Below are positions 1-11,764 of a stretch of DNA of 57,529 bases, in pieces (positions within the stretch are counted from its first letter, which is position 1; every line of letters starts with the position of its first letter). A program made the translations under genes and the position numbers. The notes under the pieces are model-generated. The model saw only the letters and a list, made by a program, of their open reading frames with translations, was not told where the DNA came from and made no database searches. Source of the DNA: Hortaea werneckii (taxonomy: Eukaryota; Ascomycota; Dothideomycetes; Mycosphaerellales; Teratosphaeriaceae); NCBI GenBank assembly GCA_037044905.1, contig JBAOKB010000098.1, positions 1 through 57,529 on the forward strand. Reading direction: 5' to 3'.

Positions 1-702
1 AGTCTTTGCGAATTGCAGAGCCGTCTGGACGGTTTTGTCTCTGCTCCCGTCCGAGACGACGATGATTTCCCATCCTCGCCACTTGTCTCCTTGCTGTCCA
101 CTCGCCTGAAGGGATCCGTTACTACTGCTTTTGCTGGGTGTGCCGTGGTGACCGTATTGTTCTTCCAGATATTCTACTGCTTCCTCCAGCATGCCGCTTA
201 AACGCTCTTCCTCGTTGTATGCGGGTACTACGAGGGACATGAAGACTTCTGCGTCGCTTATTTGGTAGGCCTCCTCGGGTGAGATCTGCTTCTCTCGTGC
301 CATCTGGGTAAGGGCGACATGGTTGTCGTACCAACATGGCAGCGGTTGCAGCTTGGATACTGATCCATCGGCTTGGACAGTGATGAACTGCTTTTCGGAG
401 GCTCGTGGAGGTCGAGGTTTAGGAGCTATGAACAAGAGTATAGTATATGCCTATAGGAACAACAGACGCAGTCAGCACTATGAGCGTAGAGGGGTGAAAG
501 CGTTTGTTGCATTGGGCTATGCTCTGCGCGGTGGTGTTGGAGATGTCGATGCGCGGTATGAGATATGGGAGAAAGGAAATACCAGGACTATGATACCAAA
601 TGCGCCCACTACCGCACCTGCTGCCCATGCCCATAGGGGGATGGAGGAGAGCTTGTCCAACGCCGACCATGCTGATTCGGGGATCGCATCTGCAGAATCC
701 AT
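1..702 (-). CDS. ALG5: Dolichyl-phosphate beta-glucosyltransferase, N-terminal part (cut by window edge)
   Basis: ALG5 transfers glucose from UDP-glucose to dolichyl phosphate on the ER membrane; the product donates glucose to the N-glycan precursor. Exon 1 is 583-702 (start ATG at 702) and encodes a short luminal segment and the start of the single membrane helix. An intron at 451-582 (GTATTT...CTATAG) joins it to exon 2 (450 down to 1), which restores the hydrophobic run IVLAYTILLFIAPKPRPPRA. After the anchor come the family hallmarks CWYDNH, the GT2 motif SLVVPAYNEEERLSGMLEEA and WEIIVVSDGSRDKT, the nucleotide-binding start of the GT-A fold. A Ser/Gly/Gln-rich insertion (HHGTPSKSSSNGSLQASGQQ) lies between the last two motifs. 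The rest of the catalytic domain lies beyond position 1. The intron choice is inferred from the restored helix; the family call is strong. Confidence 0.9.
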
Positions 703-1812
703 TGCCTTCCAGCTGGCGGGTGGTTCGGGGTGTATGACCAGAGTAACAAGAGAGGTATTGAACTATTCGTCTGGTGAAACCCCCTTATTTACACATCATG
801 TTCTCCTTCGTGAATATCAGCAACAGCTGTCACTTTACTACACTCGCCCCCTCCAAAGTTCCGCGATCTGCAGGGCAAGGCATTGAAAGTCCGGGGAAGC
901 CAGCTTTGCTTTTCGGTAATCACCACCGGTCAATGCCGTCACGTATCAAACATCAGACACGTGAGACGGGAGAGCCGCCCGGGCCCGATATCCTGACGGG
1001 AGGTCGTGATTCAAAAATGCCTGAGGCAGAGTGAGACACTGCATGGACGGGACCCGCCGGGCGGCCCTTCCACCCGTGACCGTTACTCCACGGGACCTTC
1101 TCGACCGCCGGGGGACTGGCAGAGCCTGAGCTGCAGGTCCAATCTGCTGCACCGCGCAGATTACCGAACTTCCCACCCACCCACCCATCCCCCATCACTC
1201 CCGCCCGCGCCTGTCCCTCTCTTCGCCGCCCTTCCACTTTTCCATTGACACCGCCTCTCGCCTACCTCGCATTGCCTTGTCTTGCCATTGTTCGCGTCGC
1301 GTCGCCCTTTCCTCCCTTCGTCACCTCGGCTCAGCGTTTCTGTATCTACACAGAACGTGAAGAATTCCGCCCGTCGGAGCTTCTGACCTCGACTTGCCGA
1401 CCGCGCGTTGCACCCGACACTAGAGCTACTTGCGCCAGTAGCCGCGCTCACAGCAAAAGGCGGAGAGGGGAGCGGAACCGACATCCAAAAGACTTACGCG
1501 CGCGCAATCGCGCCACACGGATCTCAAGAAGCTCCTGGTGAGCTGTTGCCGACGTGCTAATAGTAGCAGGAGCGATCGACTGGTAAATATCATCTCCCCC
1601 ACCCCCGTTGCGACACATGGCAAAGCTGGCGCATCATGTTGCTAAGCCTTCTTGCAGCCTGTCACACGCCTTGGCCGCCCGCGTAACAATCCTTACCAAC
1701 CTCACCTCCTGCCTTCGAACCCCCCACGCCCTTACTCGGCCCATCTGCTACCCATTTCTAGGGCTTCCAGCAGCCTGGTCGGCTTGGAGGATAGAGCAAA
1801 GAAGCTTTGAAA
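703..1812. other. Intergenic: divergent ALG5 / CDC42 promoter region
   Basis: No credible gene. The stretch 1170-1320 is pyrimidine-rich on the plus strand, with a short CCCA repeat near 1172-1190, and probably belongs to the core promoter and 5' leader of CDC42. Small open frames on both strands have no recognisable motif and are treated as chance. Confidence 0.6.
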
Positions 1813-2770
1813 ATGGTTGTGGCTACGATAAAGTGAGTTTCATCATCTAGATGGTGCCTGCACATGTTGGAAACAGGTGGCGAGCTCAAGAGCGCTTGAT
1901 GGGCCACGGGCAGCGAGCAGCGAGCAGCCTACAAATCCATGTGCCTGAAACACCCAATGCAGTTGCATTGCCAGCGAGCGCACAAGGAGATAGGGCCTTG
2001 GGCATTGTTACATCAAGATTGTAGCAGGGTGGTGGCACTTCGTGTAACAATTGGCAACTGACACACCGAACAGATGCGTTGTGGTCGGTGATGGTGCGGT
2101 CGGCAAGACATGTCTGTTGATCAGCTACACCACCAACAAGTTTCCCTCAGAATATGTGCCGACAGTCTTCGACAACTATGCTGTCACAGTAATGTAAGGC
2201 ACTCTATCCGAGATTTGTTCCAAGCCCCACGTGAGCTAATTGAAGCCAGGATCGGAGATGAACCCTACACATTAGGCCTCTTTGATACCGCAGGACAGGA
2301 AGACTACGACCGCCTGCGTCCTCTCTCGTACCCACAAACCGACGTCTTCCTTGTCTGTTTCTCCGTCACCAGCCCGGCATCATTTGAGAACGTACGCGAA
2401 AAGTGGTTTCCCGAGGTGCACCACCACTGTCCTGGTGTGCCATGCCTCATCGTTGGCACTCAGACAGATTTGCGAGACGACCCTCAAGTGCGGGAGAAGC
2501 TTTCGAAGCAGAAGATGCAGCCTGTGCGGAAGGAGGATGGTGAAAGAATGTCGAAGGAGTTAGGTGCGGTCAAGTACGTCGAGTGCTCGGCTCTGACGCA
2601 GTTCAAGCTGAAGGATGTCTTTGATGAGGCGATTGTGGCTGCGTTGGAGCCGCCGGTGACGAAGCAGGGGAAGAAGAGTAAGCTTTCACTGATTTCTGCA
2701 TGCATATGCTATTTCCACGGCCGTTGCTGACTCTGTTGTAGGAAAAGGAAAAGGCTGCGTGATGCTATAG
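1813..2770 (+). CDS. CDC42: Rho-family GTPase Cdc42
   Basis: Cdc42 is the plasma-membrane switch that sets polarity: it recruits formins, PAK kinases and septins to sites of growth. Four exons: 1813-1832, 2074-2193, 2250-2677 and 2742-2770; introns are GT-AG, the first 241 nt long. The spliced protein is 198 residues and starts MVVATIKCVVVGDGAVGKT with the P-loop at 10-17. Switch I is YVPTVFDNYAVTV, switch II DTAGQEDYDRLRPLSYPQTD, and the base-specificity loop GTQTDLRDD. FSVTSPASFENVREKWFPEV and the switch sequences match Cdc42 rather than Rac or Rho. The C-terminus is polybasic KKRKGKG followed by CVML; the terminal Leu predicts geranylgeranylation. The tail is slightly longer than the usual 191-194 residue length. 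The tiny first exon is typical of fungal cdc42 genes. Confidence 0.97.
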
Positions 2771-3252
2771 CCTGTAGTGCGCCAATGAAAGAGCCACTCG
2801 TCATCAAATTCTGGATCCAGCGCTTGGGCGAAAAGGGAGTCAGGGCATACATTTCAGGAAGCAGAAGCATTGTTCGCGCTCTCGCGCCACTTCAAAGCGG
2901 TCTAAGTAGCTTGTCTTTCATATTTGCGTCGACAAATTGATACCCATTTCTACTCACATTCGTTCTGTTCAGGCGAAGGCTATCATGTGAATACCGTTGC
3001 CGGGTGCCCCGAGCGGTATTGATGATGACGTCTCGTACCTTCCCTCTTTGAAAGACTTCGAGCACGGGACCACCCGACCAGTGCGCATGTAAACAAGCAG
3101 TGAACCAATTTTGCCGCCTCCGTTTGGAGACTGCCCACGCCCAATTAACCAGGCATCGCTATTGTTGGGCTTCAGCTATTGTCGTTGGTCGAGTATCACT
3201 ACTGACATTCTAGAAAGACGTTCTTTGGTCCTAGCCATTCAGCAGTAGCACA
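2771..3252. other. Intergenic: CDC42 3' end and promoter of the next gene
   Basis: 482 bp without coding potential. It must contain the CDC42 3' UTR and the promoter of the gene starting at 3253. I see no repeat or RNA gene. Confidence 0.55.
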
Positions 3253-6213
3253 ATGGAGATGAGGGAGGGCGCGCCATCGCTCTCGTCACGTCCTTCATCG
3301 CCCCCTGAGCAGAACATGAGCGGCATCCCTGGTCTTCCAGAAGCAACGCCAGGTCCTAACGCCTTCGCTCAACAAGCCGCACGCTTGCATCGCCATCGCC
3401 TCGAGAGCAATGCCTTCTACCAGCAAGCGCTCGAGAAAGCTCGCGCAAACCCTCCAACTGATATACATCCCGCGTTGAGGCCAAAGACCAACTCAGGGCC
3501 ACCCTCACCAGTATTCGTGATTCCGAGCCAAGATCAGCCGCGCAACAGCACGGTCACTACACTTTCACCCTTTATCAACGCGGGTCGCCAACCCACGCCG
3601 CCGCCGCTCAGGCTGGTGCCAAACAATGACGGCGTAGCTGAGCCGACGACGCGCGGTGTGATTGAGGAGCAACGGGAGGCGACGCTGCACGAAATTTCCG
3701 GTAGTCAAGAGGAACGCACTCCAGTCTATACCACCTATGCTCCGACGCCGAAGCCAATCACCGGCGAATTCAGCAATCCAGCTGACACTGCATCGACCTT
3801 TAAGAAGCCGGCGCTTAACCTGCAATCGAGAAAGACAGTGGCAAGCGCTGCACTCGGTGGAGAGGGTGTTGCACAGAAGAGTCCCAAGAAGAACTTCTTC
3901 TCCAAGTTCGGCCTGACGAAGATTACGGGCGGTGGCGCGGCAAGTCCGTCGATCCCTGCTTTGGATGGCATGCATGGGAGTGAGGGAGGCGAGCACATGC
4001 CCGTGAAGGCACAAGCGCTGCTGGGAACGTTGCCGGGCAAGGTCAGCTTAGGAAGAAGTCCATCCAAGCAGAAGAAAGGCGGGCTCTTCTCTGGAAGGAA
4101 ATCTGTAGGCTTGGATGATGCGAATGCTTCTAGCGCGGCGTCCGCACGCAAGTCCGGGTCTGACAAGAGTGAGCCTACGACAAACTGGACAAATGTCTCA
4201 GAGGAGACTCCGCAGACGGATCCCGTCGAGAGTCAAGAACAATCTCGCGCCCACAGTCGCATGGCCAAGACGCCGCAGACTGGCTACTCTGATCCTACTC
4301 ACTACACTCATCAGGATGGCAAACGCGTGTCCTCTCAGGCTTTTTCAGATCATGGGACATACCGTGAGCAACACCATCAGCAAGGTGCCGACCAATGTCC
4401 CGTCACTCGCTCTCAAAGCTTGCGCTACATCGATGCCGCTGCTCCTCCCACGCCTCCGGCAAAGAATACGCCACCTAATCAGAAGACAAACAAGGAGACG
4501 CCAGCAAAGGCACCCTCGAATAGAGTACCATTCTATGAGCAGGATAGCACACCTTCCAAGCCCGTGGCTGGCGTGGTAGTTACGGGCAATCGTATCAGCC
4601 CGACGAAGTTTGGGAACTACGCACATAAGGACATACCTAGGCTTGTCACTCAGCCCAGCATGTATTCGCTTCACGCGTCAGTGGTTCCCGCTCTCAATGA
4701 ACCAAGCACCTTTGAAGAAATGAATGCACGTGTTGAAGGCTTGGGCTTGGAAGGCTTCAACATGCCAGCGGAGAACTACTACCGCAAGAGTCAAGACATA
4801 ACGTACTCCCCATCCATCTACTCAGTGGCTGACTTCGGCACCCCTGGCACTCGCGCCAGCATGAGTGGACGCACCCCTGGGCCGAGCCACCGCAAGACAA
4901 TGGATGATCTGCCTCCAGTGCTGGAAGAGAAGGAGAAGACGAGAAACTCACACGCGATCCAACATACCCCTCAAAGCAAGAGCAACAGCAGCGGCTGCAC
5001 CATCCCCATCTGTTACCCTGAGCTAGCATCCGATCCCTCAGTGAACAGCGGGATCTACTTGAGTAAAGACCGACCGAGCTCAGAGATCTTCACCATCATG
5101 CAAGACCACGCAGCGCGAGAGGAGTTGCCTGCGCACGGCATCACGCATTCGCGCAACCATAGCCGCAGTCCTGTACGTCAGTCCCTAGCTGCGAATATCA
5201 TCAACGACCCGGATGCTGGCGATGTTATCGATTCGGATCTGTTCGCTGCAGTGGCTGGAGCGGAGAGTGATGAGAAGATTGAGGCCTCGCCGGCTTCGTT
5301 CAATCATCCGAGTGCTATGCCTTCGCCTTTGCAGTATTTGCCGGCTACTACGTATAGCCCTCCTCCGAAGAGATGGCGCGACGACCGCGAGGGTTTGGGC
5401 CGGTGTACTCGTGTAAGAGCAAACGACGCAGGTTTCAGCGTTCAAGAGTCTCCGTCTAGACAGGACTTGACGTCCCGTGGAGACAACGTGGTAGACAGTG
5501 CACCCTCACTGGTCGCAGATGCGAGAGCCCGATACGAGAACCTCTCGCGCTCGACCACGAGCGACCTAAAGCTGGACAGCGGCATCGACGTCGATCCCAA
5601 GAAACCGTTCCCCCGCTTCGAGATGCCGGCGGATAAGCAGGACATGATGCTCGCGATGCTGGGCAAGATCCTCGAGCGCGAACACGGCATCCTCGTCGTG
5701 CGCGAGGAGATGCGTGCAGCGCATGCGCGTATCGATGATCGCTTGGCTACGATCGAGCAGCAGCGCAGCAATCCCGTGGTTTTGCGCACCCCGGACTCTG
5801 TGGTATCGTTCGGGCTTGACGGCTCTGATCCAAACGCCCTCGAGAGTCCTGTACAAGCCCATGCGCCTGAGCGGGGAGAGATCGAAACTCAGACTGAGCA
5901 GAGCGATACTGACACTGCCCCCAATACCTGGGAGAGTCATGGGCAAACTCTTCTCCCTAAGCCGGCCGAAGCCGAAGCCCATGTCGAGCAGAGCTATACT
6001 CACAACCGCATCGCGACAAGCTACGCCCACGACTTCTACCGCGCCCAGACCGCTTCATCGTCCAACACGGATGAGAATGCCAGTGCAAGGACCCGCGTCG
6101 ATCGGGAAACGATCGCAGAGCTGCAGGAGGCGAATCGGCAGTTGACTGAGACGGTGAAGGGGTTTGCGGCGCGGTTGGAGGAGATGAGTCGGCGGATGGG
6201 AGGGCATCTTTAG
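3253..6213 (+). CDS. Large disordered protein with C-terminal coiled coil, function unknown
   Basis: A single uninterrupted frame of 986 residues that I do not recognise. Roughly residues 1-780 are Pro/Ser/Thr/Gln-rich and look disordered; several SPxK/TPxK-type sites suggest phosphorylation. A short basic stretch, KNFFSKFGLTKITGGG (about 215-230), and another, SPSKQKKGGLFSGRKS (about 270-285), could bind membrane or partners. From about 790 the protein turns helical: DKQDMMLAMLGKILEREHGI and an E/R-rich helix up to about 840, then an acidic spacer, then a final heptad-like helix (RETIAELQEANRQLTETVKG and onward) reaching the C-terminus. No signal peptide or membrane helix. The ATG at 3253 is the first in frame. 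Codon use and length support a real gene. It may be a scaffold protein, but that is only a guess from the coiled coil and disorder. Confidence 0.8.
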   Translation: MEMREGAPSLSSRPSSPPEQNMSGIPGLPEATPGPNAFAQQAARLHRHRLESNAFYQQALEKARANPPTDIHPALRPKTNSGPPSPVFVIPSQDQPRNSTVTTLSPFINAGRQPTPPPLRLVPNNDGVAEPTTRGVIEEQREATLHEISGSQEERTPVYTTYAPTPKPITGEFSNPADTASTFKKPALNLQSRKTVASAALGGEGVAQKSPKKNFFSKFGLTKITGGGAASPSIPALDGMHGSEGGEHMPVKAQALLGTLPGKVSLGRSPSKQKKGGLFSGRKSVGLDDANASSAASARKSGSDKSEPTTNWTNVSEETPQTDPVESQEQSRAHSRMAKTPQTGYSDPTHYTHQDGKRVSSQAFSDHGTYREQHHQQGADQCPVTRSQSLRYIDAAAPPTPPAKNTPPNQKTNKETPAKAPSNRVPFYEQDSTPSKPVAGVVVTGNRISPTKFGNYAHKDIPRLVTQPSMYSLHASVVPALNEPSTFEEMNARVEGLGLEGFNMPAENYYRKSQDITYSPSIYSVADFGTPGTRASMSGRTPGPSHRKTMDDLPPVLEEKEKTRNSHAIQHTPQSKSNSSGCTIPICYPELASDPSVNSGIYLSKDRPSSEIFTIMQDHAAREELPAHGITHSRNHSRSPVRQSLAANIINDPDAGDVIDSDLFAAVAGAESDEKIEASPASFNHPSAMPSPLQYLPATTYSPPPKRWRDDREGLGRCTRVRANDAGFSVQESPSRQDLTSRGDNVVDSAPSLVADARARYENLSRSTTSDLKLDSGIDVDPKKPFPRFEMPADKQDMMLAMLGKILEREHGILVVREEMRAAHARIDDRLATIEQQRSNPVVLRTPDSVVSFGLDGSDPNALESPVQAHAPERGEIETQTEQSDTDTAPNTWESHGQTLLPKPAEAEAHVEQSYTHNRIATSYAHDFYRAQTASSSNTDENASARTRVDRETIAELQEANRQLTETVKGFAARLEEMSRRMGGHL

Positions 6214-6943
6214 GATCTTGCAGTGGGGAGGATAGGGTTCGTGTAGGGGAAGTAAGTTGGGAGAGAGATTGAGGGGGTCGGGGGCAGTGTTTCCTGAAGC
6301 TTCGTTTGTTGAGGAACGTAGCAAGGTGGTTTCACTTTTGGGGTGATTGGCGTTGGGAGGCGGCGGCTGCGAAGGACGATGCTGTTGCTGCTACCCAGGC
6401 GATTCGAAGAGTCGAGCTCTGTGCATCATCGAGACGATATAGATGTCGTCAGCTGGGCAGAATTTGTGTTGCTTTCTCGTCAATGTACAGGTAATGAAAT
6501 GCATGACGGCTATTCTCGCAACTGATACCTCTCGCTTCCTTCTGGTGCTAGAAAGAACCGCGGAGACCGCGACCAACTACTACCCACCGGGACATATCCC
6601 GGTCATTGTTCGGAAGGGGTGGCTCTGCTCCTGCCATATGCGTAACCTAACAACAAACGAAAGCGTCCATGGAATAACTACTCGTTCTGTTGTCGGACTA
6701 AGGGTACCGCACTCGGCTTCGGCTGCGAGCAGGATGTTTTGTTCCAATGAGATGGAATACAAGGAACCTTTCCAACTCCATAATTCCGCTTTACATGTCT
6801 TGCCACAAATGCCGGCAAGGTGCCTCAGCGGCGGTAATGGCAAGATGAGGAATACCGTTCTCCACTTGACGACAGACGCTGAGTAGAAGTCCGCGCCGGA
6901 GAGTGCTCACCTGGTTCTTCACGTAGGCGAGTCGGGTTCGGTA

Positions 6944-6973
6944 CTGCAGGCGGCAGGCAGGCAGGCAGGCAGG
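6944..6973. repeat. (GGCA)n microsatellite
   Basis: A run of the tetranucleotide GGCA/CAGG repeated about six times with one imperfect unit, in non-coding DNA between two genes. Likely length-polymorphic; no function inferred. Confidence 0.85.
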
Positions 6974-8253
6974 GTTGGCAATGTGGTGCCCTAGCTTGTC
7001 TTTCCACGCTGTGCCGCCGCTCGACATCAAGACTGGGACAAACATGAATAGCAAATGTGACTGATCATGTCATCTGGGCACCTTAGCGAGCATTCCCGCA
7101 GAAGCCTTTCCTCGGACGAAACGTATGCAACCGGTTGTATGGCTCCCAGCTGCTCGGTTTGTATAATCACGCAGGATGCAAGAAACTCGGTCGATCCCTG
7201 GGATGTTCACGACTCAGCCGTTTCGCTAGGAATCGTTTTAAAACCCAGGATTGAAAGTTAATGGGAACGACTGCTCCCTCCACATTGCCGACCCCATATC
7301 CGGACAACCTCTCTCAACAGCATGACAAGGGGATGGTTTTGAGTATACGGAGTGCACTTACAGGCGGAGATGCTCCTCCACATCCCGGTCTCCTCTCGCT
7401 GTCCTCTTGGCCCGCGGGCAGACGTAGCGAGCACGAAAGTTGATAAGATGGAGAAACTCCTCCGACAGCTGCTCTGAGCTTCTTCTCCTTCAGTCGCGGA
7501 GCGTATGTTAGCGTATTCCTTTGGACCCTGCAAACCCGTCATATTAATGCACACTGAGTTAGGGCAGACGTCATGTCGTTCTGGTGCACTAGCCGAGCTT
7601 CGCATTGTCTAGTATTGCCTGAGCTACGGGCCGTTTACTTGACTTGATGCTTGGTGTAGAGCGGTAGGGCTTCTACAGTGGATGCGCTGATTTACCATCA
7701 GAAAAGAAATCAGACGAGGCCGTCGGAGCAATGTACAATACGGTGATTCGTCTCGGGGCCCCACGGCACTCAAAATTAATAATGTCCTCAGCCCTCAATC
7801 ACCGCAATTCCCCAAGGTGGAGGTGGAGCCTCCGATGACCATCCACCGTCGCAGCTCTGAGGAGCCAGTGCCTCATCTTCCCTGCCAGCTCCGCTGAAAA
7901 AACGAGCCTTGGCGAGCACAATCAAGCCCGCGTCTGCCGGCCAAGCTCGCAAGGTTCCGCCCGCTGCGGAGATTCCTCTCTGTCTCCACCATCGACGGAG
8001 TGACTCGCGCGAGTCGAAGACCAACGACCGCCCATGGGACACCCCGAGACCCCTTTGGGTCGGAGGTAGCTGCACCGCAAATTCCATCGCGTATGTATCT
8101 CCACATGCGACCACGCGATCTCCCAGGTCTTTTCCGCCCATGTGGCCCTAATGTGTATCGGACCCGGGAGAGGACATGCCTCCTTGGGCAAGGATTGACG
8201 CAACAAAGCATGAGAGCCGGTTTGCTGGTGACAGGAAACTCCACGCTGCTCCA

Positions 8254-8260
8254 GATAAAA
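8254..8260 (+). promoter_or_regulatory. TATA-like box of the hexose transporter gene
   Basis: GATAAAA lies 84 bp upstream of the start codon and just before a pyrimidine-rich leader (8281-8340), the usual layout of a highly expressed fungal gene. Assigned by position and sequence only. Confidence 0.4.
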
Positions 8261-8343
8261 GACTAGTTGGGCCCCCGCCCGGCAGCAGACCTTCTCCTCT
8301 TGTCGTCCTCTGACCTGTGCGTCTCTCTCGACCAAGCTTCAAG

Positions 8344-10438
8344 ATGGGTTTGTCGTCGAACATCTACTTCATCGCCGGTGTGGCGGTCGTTGGTGGTGGC
8401 CTTTTTGGTACGTTCGCAGATCAGATAGCTGGTCGTAGACGGTCGTCGGTACTGACTATGGGAAAGGCTTTGACATCTCTTCGATGTCCGCCATCATCGG
8501 CACTCAGGCGTACAAATGTTATTTCAATCAGGGACCCGATGGTCCTCCTTTCAACGATAACCCCAAGTGTTCTGGTCCCAAGCCAGGTCCGCAGGGCGGC
8601 ATCACCGCCGCCATGCCAGCAGGATCCTGGCTTGGTGCTCTCGTTTCTGGATTCGTGACGGACATTCTCGGACGTAAATGGGCCATCATGATCGGCTGTA
8701 TCATCTGGTTAATCGGCTCTACTATCATCTGCGCGTCTCAAAACATTCCTATGCTGGTAGTTGGACGTATCATCAACGGATTTTGCGTTGGTATGGAATC
8801 TGCACAGGTACCAGTGTACATCTCCGAGTTGTCACCACCTAATAAAAGAGGTCGAGTGGTTGGTGCGCAGCAGTGGGCTATCACTTGGGGCATTCTCATC
8901 ATGTACTAGTGAGTACATCTTCTCCTTCAAAATGTCTAAAGGAATTGATTCGCTGACACAATATTAGCATCTCATATGGCTCGACGTTTGTGTCTGGCAA
9001 CACTGCAGATACCGCAGACCCGACCGCATTCCGAATTCCGTGGGGTTTGCAGATGATTCCCGCAGTCTTTTTGTTTTGTGCCATGTTCTTCCTGCCGGAA
9101 AGGTATGCTCAGGCCCTTGGTCCGCCTGCGACGCAAGACTCGTTTAGCTAACACATCTTACTGCAGTCCGAGATGGCTCGCTCGCAGGGACCGCTGGGAA
9201 GAATGCAACAAAGTCATCACCAACGTCATCGGCAAGGGCGACCCAAACCATCCTCTCGTACAGCAAGAGCTGCAGGACATTCGCGACATGTGCGAATTCG
9301 AAGCGCATAACAAGGACGTCACATACTGGGAATTGTTTTCGCCTAAGTTGATCAACCGTACCCACATCGGCATGTGGATGCAGATCTGGTCCCAGCTTAC
9401 TGGCATGAATGTCATGATGTATTACATCGCTTACATTTTCACCATGGTATGTTTGCCATGTCACCTTGTCGCTTCGCCAGAATGCTGACTCCCCACTTAG
9501 GCTGGCTACCGTGGCAATTCTGCCCTTCTCGCTTCCTCGATTCAATACATCATCAACGTCGTCATGACAGTTCCTGCATTGCTGTTCATGGACCGCTGGG
9601 GCCGCCGTCCGACACTACTCATTGGTGCTGCTCTAATGTGCATCTTCATGTTTGCGAACGCTGGCATGATGGGAGGAGCTGGTGAAGTTGTACCTGGCGG
9701 TATCGAAGGCGTTGAGCAGCAGTCTATGAGGGTCAGCGGAGCTCCAGCGAAGGGTCTCATTGCTTGCACATACCTTTTCGTCGCTTCTTACGCTCCAACC
9801 TGGGGTAAGTTGAGACTGGTACCACTCCCGCCCCTTACTTACCCACATGCTAATTTTACTCAGGTCCTGTGTCATGGGTTTATCCGCCTGAGCTCTATCC
9901 ACTCCGCGTGCGTGGTAAGGCTGTAGCTCTTGCTACTTCATCTAACTGGGCCTTCAACACGGCGCTGGGGGCATTCGTTCCAGAAGCTTTCGCAAGTAAG
10001 ATAACTCCTGACGACCGTCTCCCACCTGATCCAAAAGACTGACTTTTCGCAGACATCAGATGGCAGGTCTACATCATCTTTGGCGTTTTCAACGCTGCCA
10101 TGTTCATCCATGTCTTCTTCATGTTCCCAGAGGTACGCTTTGAGCCCTACTTCGATTCTTCTGGCGAGCAGTACTGACCCGTTTTGTGCAACAGACTTCA
10201 GGAAAGAATCTCGAAGACGTTACTGAGATCTTCGAAAATCCGAACGGACTTCCCTACATCGGAGTAAGTGCCCTATCTCATTCTGAGCAGAGCAAAGTAC
10301 TGACAACAGACCCGTAAGACTCCAGCCTGGAAGACCAAGAACGTCTTCGCCGACACCAACCGCGTCGCCCGTGGCGAGATGCCAGCAGACAAGACGGCAT
10401 CCGTCGAAGGCCACTCGGAGCACGAGGAGAAGGTTTAA
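8344..10438 (+). CDS. MFS hexose transporter, HGT1-like high-affinity type
   Basis: Proton-coupled sugar porter of the plasma membrane, 544 residues after splicing. Nine exons: 8344-8407, 8467-8908, 8968-9102, 9167-9446, 9501-9804, 9864-9995, 10053-10132, 10195-10263 and 10310-10438; all introns are GT-AG and short. Splicing restores every sugar-porter signature: GFDISSMSAI in helix 1, GRKWA in loop 2-3, GRIINGFCVGMESAQVPVYI followed by ELSPPNKRGRVV, PESPRWL after helix 6, QIWSQLTGMNVMMYYIAYIF in helix 7, DRWGRRPTL in loop 8-9, PPELYPLRVRGKA near helix 10, and PETSGKNLEDV in the tail. The FDISSMSAIIGTQAY start resembles high-affinity glucose transporters of the yeast HGT1 group; quinate or xylose porters are alternatives. 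Twelve helices are expected. The short tail ends in a charged, probably cytosolic stretch. Confidence 0.93.
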
Positions 10439-11764
10439 AGACGGCCAACTGGCTTCAATTGCCAATCACGGGCTGGAAAGACCATCAAAAGCTTGCAAGC
10501 TTGATCACAGGGCAACAATGCCACTCACATTCACGTATACATGTAGTAATACATACGTGACAATTGAACTCCACTTCTCTACTTATACTGTCCCCCCGTC
10601 GCGATCTCGAGGCTTCGTGGTCCGAAAGCTCCATCTCGCATCTGTTCGAGCAGTATCTTTCCAATGCTGGCACACAGGGACAAGTGTCTCTGCGTCGTCA
10701 AAGTGATGTGCGGAATACCAGTGCCCAGCGCAGTCCAACCCATAAACCATTAGGCACACAATAGCGACTCCGATGACCCGTACCATTTCCCCTCTCTCAA
10801 AACCTCACACGAGAACCCAAACTTCGTACCCTACTCTTGATCTCCTCCGGTGCCTAGTTCTCGAAACCTACTACCCGACCTCTTAGCCGCGCAAACCATT
10901 GGGACTAATTTGGCAATCTACCAAACATTTTCCAAAACCAGCCCTATCGTCAAACATCCCGCTTCTTTGCTACGACCCGGTAGCATGTCTATCAGCCAAA
11001 TGTAGTACCCGTCCATAGCAAGCCTCAGGCGTAGCGCTGGGACACGTCCATAAGCCTACTGAGCCGAGCTTTGCGATCACATCTATAGCACCCGTAAGTA
11101 CGAAAGAGAGCGGATTTTCGGACAAAGGGAGATATGCTTCCCGCATACGACATCAGCTAGAACCTCCAAAAAGGGGTGTCGACAGAGCCCATCCATCTAC
11201 CTCCACACACGAGAGTTCATAGATAAACAAGACAGACACGCAAGAGGAAAAGGATCGGAACATTTGATAGGGGAAAGTTGATTGGTATCCCTGCTGCTAT
11301 GAGGAACAGTGAATAGACAGCTATCTCGAGACGAGTGCGAGAGGGAAACTTGCTAGAAAGGAACGTAGGAAGGAGGAGGAACAAAGGTGTGTAAGTACCT
11401 CGTAAGGGAGAGGGGGGGGGAAATACATCCTCTAAGAAAACCCCCCGTAGCCCGTATCCTGTCTGGTTGCAAGGTACAACAACCTCAGTTCTAGGAAGCA
11501 GCGAGTAAAAAGACGCAGGGGGAGAAGGTTTTTCATAATAATGATTTTCATTTCCCCAGTGAAAAGGAAAGTAAACAGATGAAGCACAGTCTAGGGTACT
11601 TAGAAAAATCCAAAAACAGCGCAGGAGCCAGCTTAGAGAGAGTGGAGAGTGAACATCTTAAACTTTCCCGACGAAATCGATCCTTTCGAACCGATCCGCC
11701 AAGAAAACAGAAAACCTCAAGGCCAAAAGAGAGATAGGAGAGCATGACCGATTCCTCCATCCAC
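10439..11764. other. Intergenic between convergent hexose transporter and TIF5
   Basis: 1.3 kb between two converging genes, so mainly two 3' UTRs. Contains a purine-rich stretch near 11340-11420 with a G9 run. I see no gene, repeat family or structured RNA. Confidence 0.55.

Larger units (their letters stand above)
6214..8343. other. Intergenic (2.1 kb), including the hexose-transporter promoter
   Basis: No credible gene on either strand; open frames up to 147 codons lack domains and have coding-unlike composition. It holds a (GGCA)n microsatellite at about 6944-6973. The last 600 bp lead into the transporter gene and contain a GATAAAA TATA-like box at 8254-8260, 84 bp before the ATG. GTGGGG/CCCCAC elements near 7758-7766 and CCCC runs near 8040 fit the SYGGRG consensus of CreA-type glucose repressors, but these are too short and common to be evidence alone. 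Confidence 0.55.

Noticed and set aside
6443..6886. 147-codon plus-strand frame between the 986-residue gene and the transporter
   Set aside because: Cys/Met/His-rich random-looking composition, no homology-like blocks.
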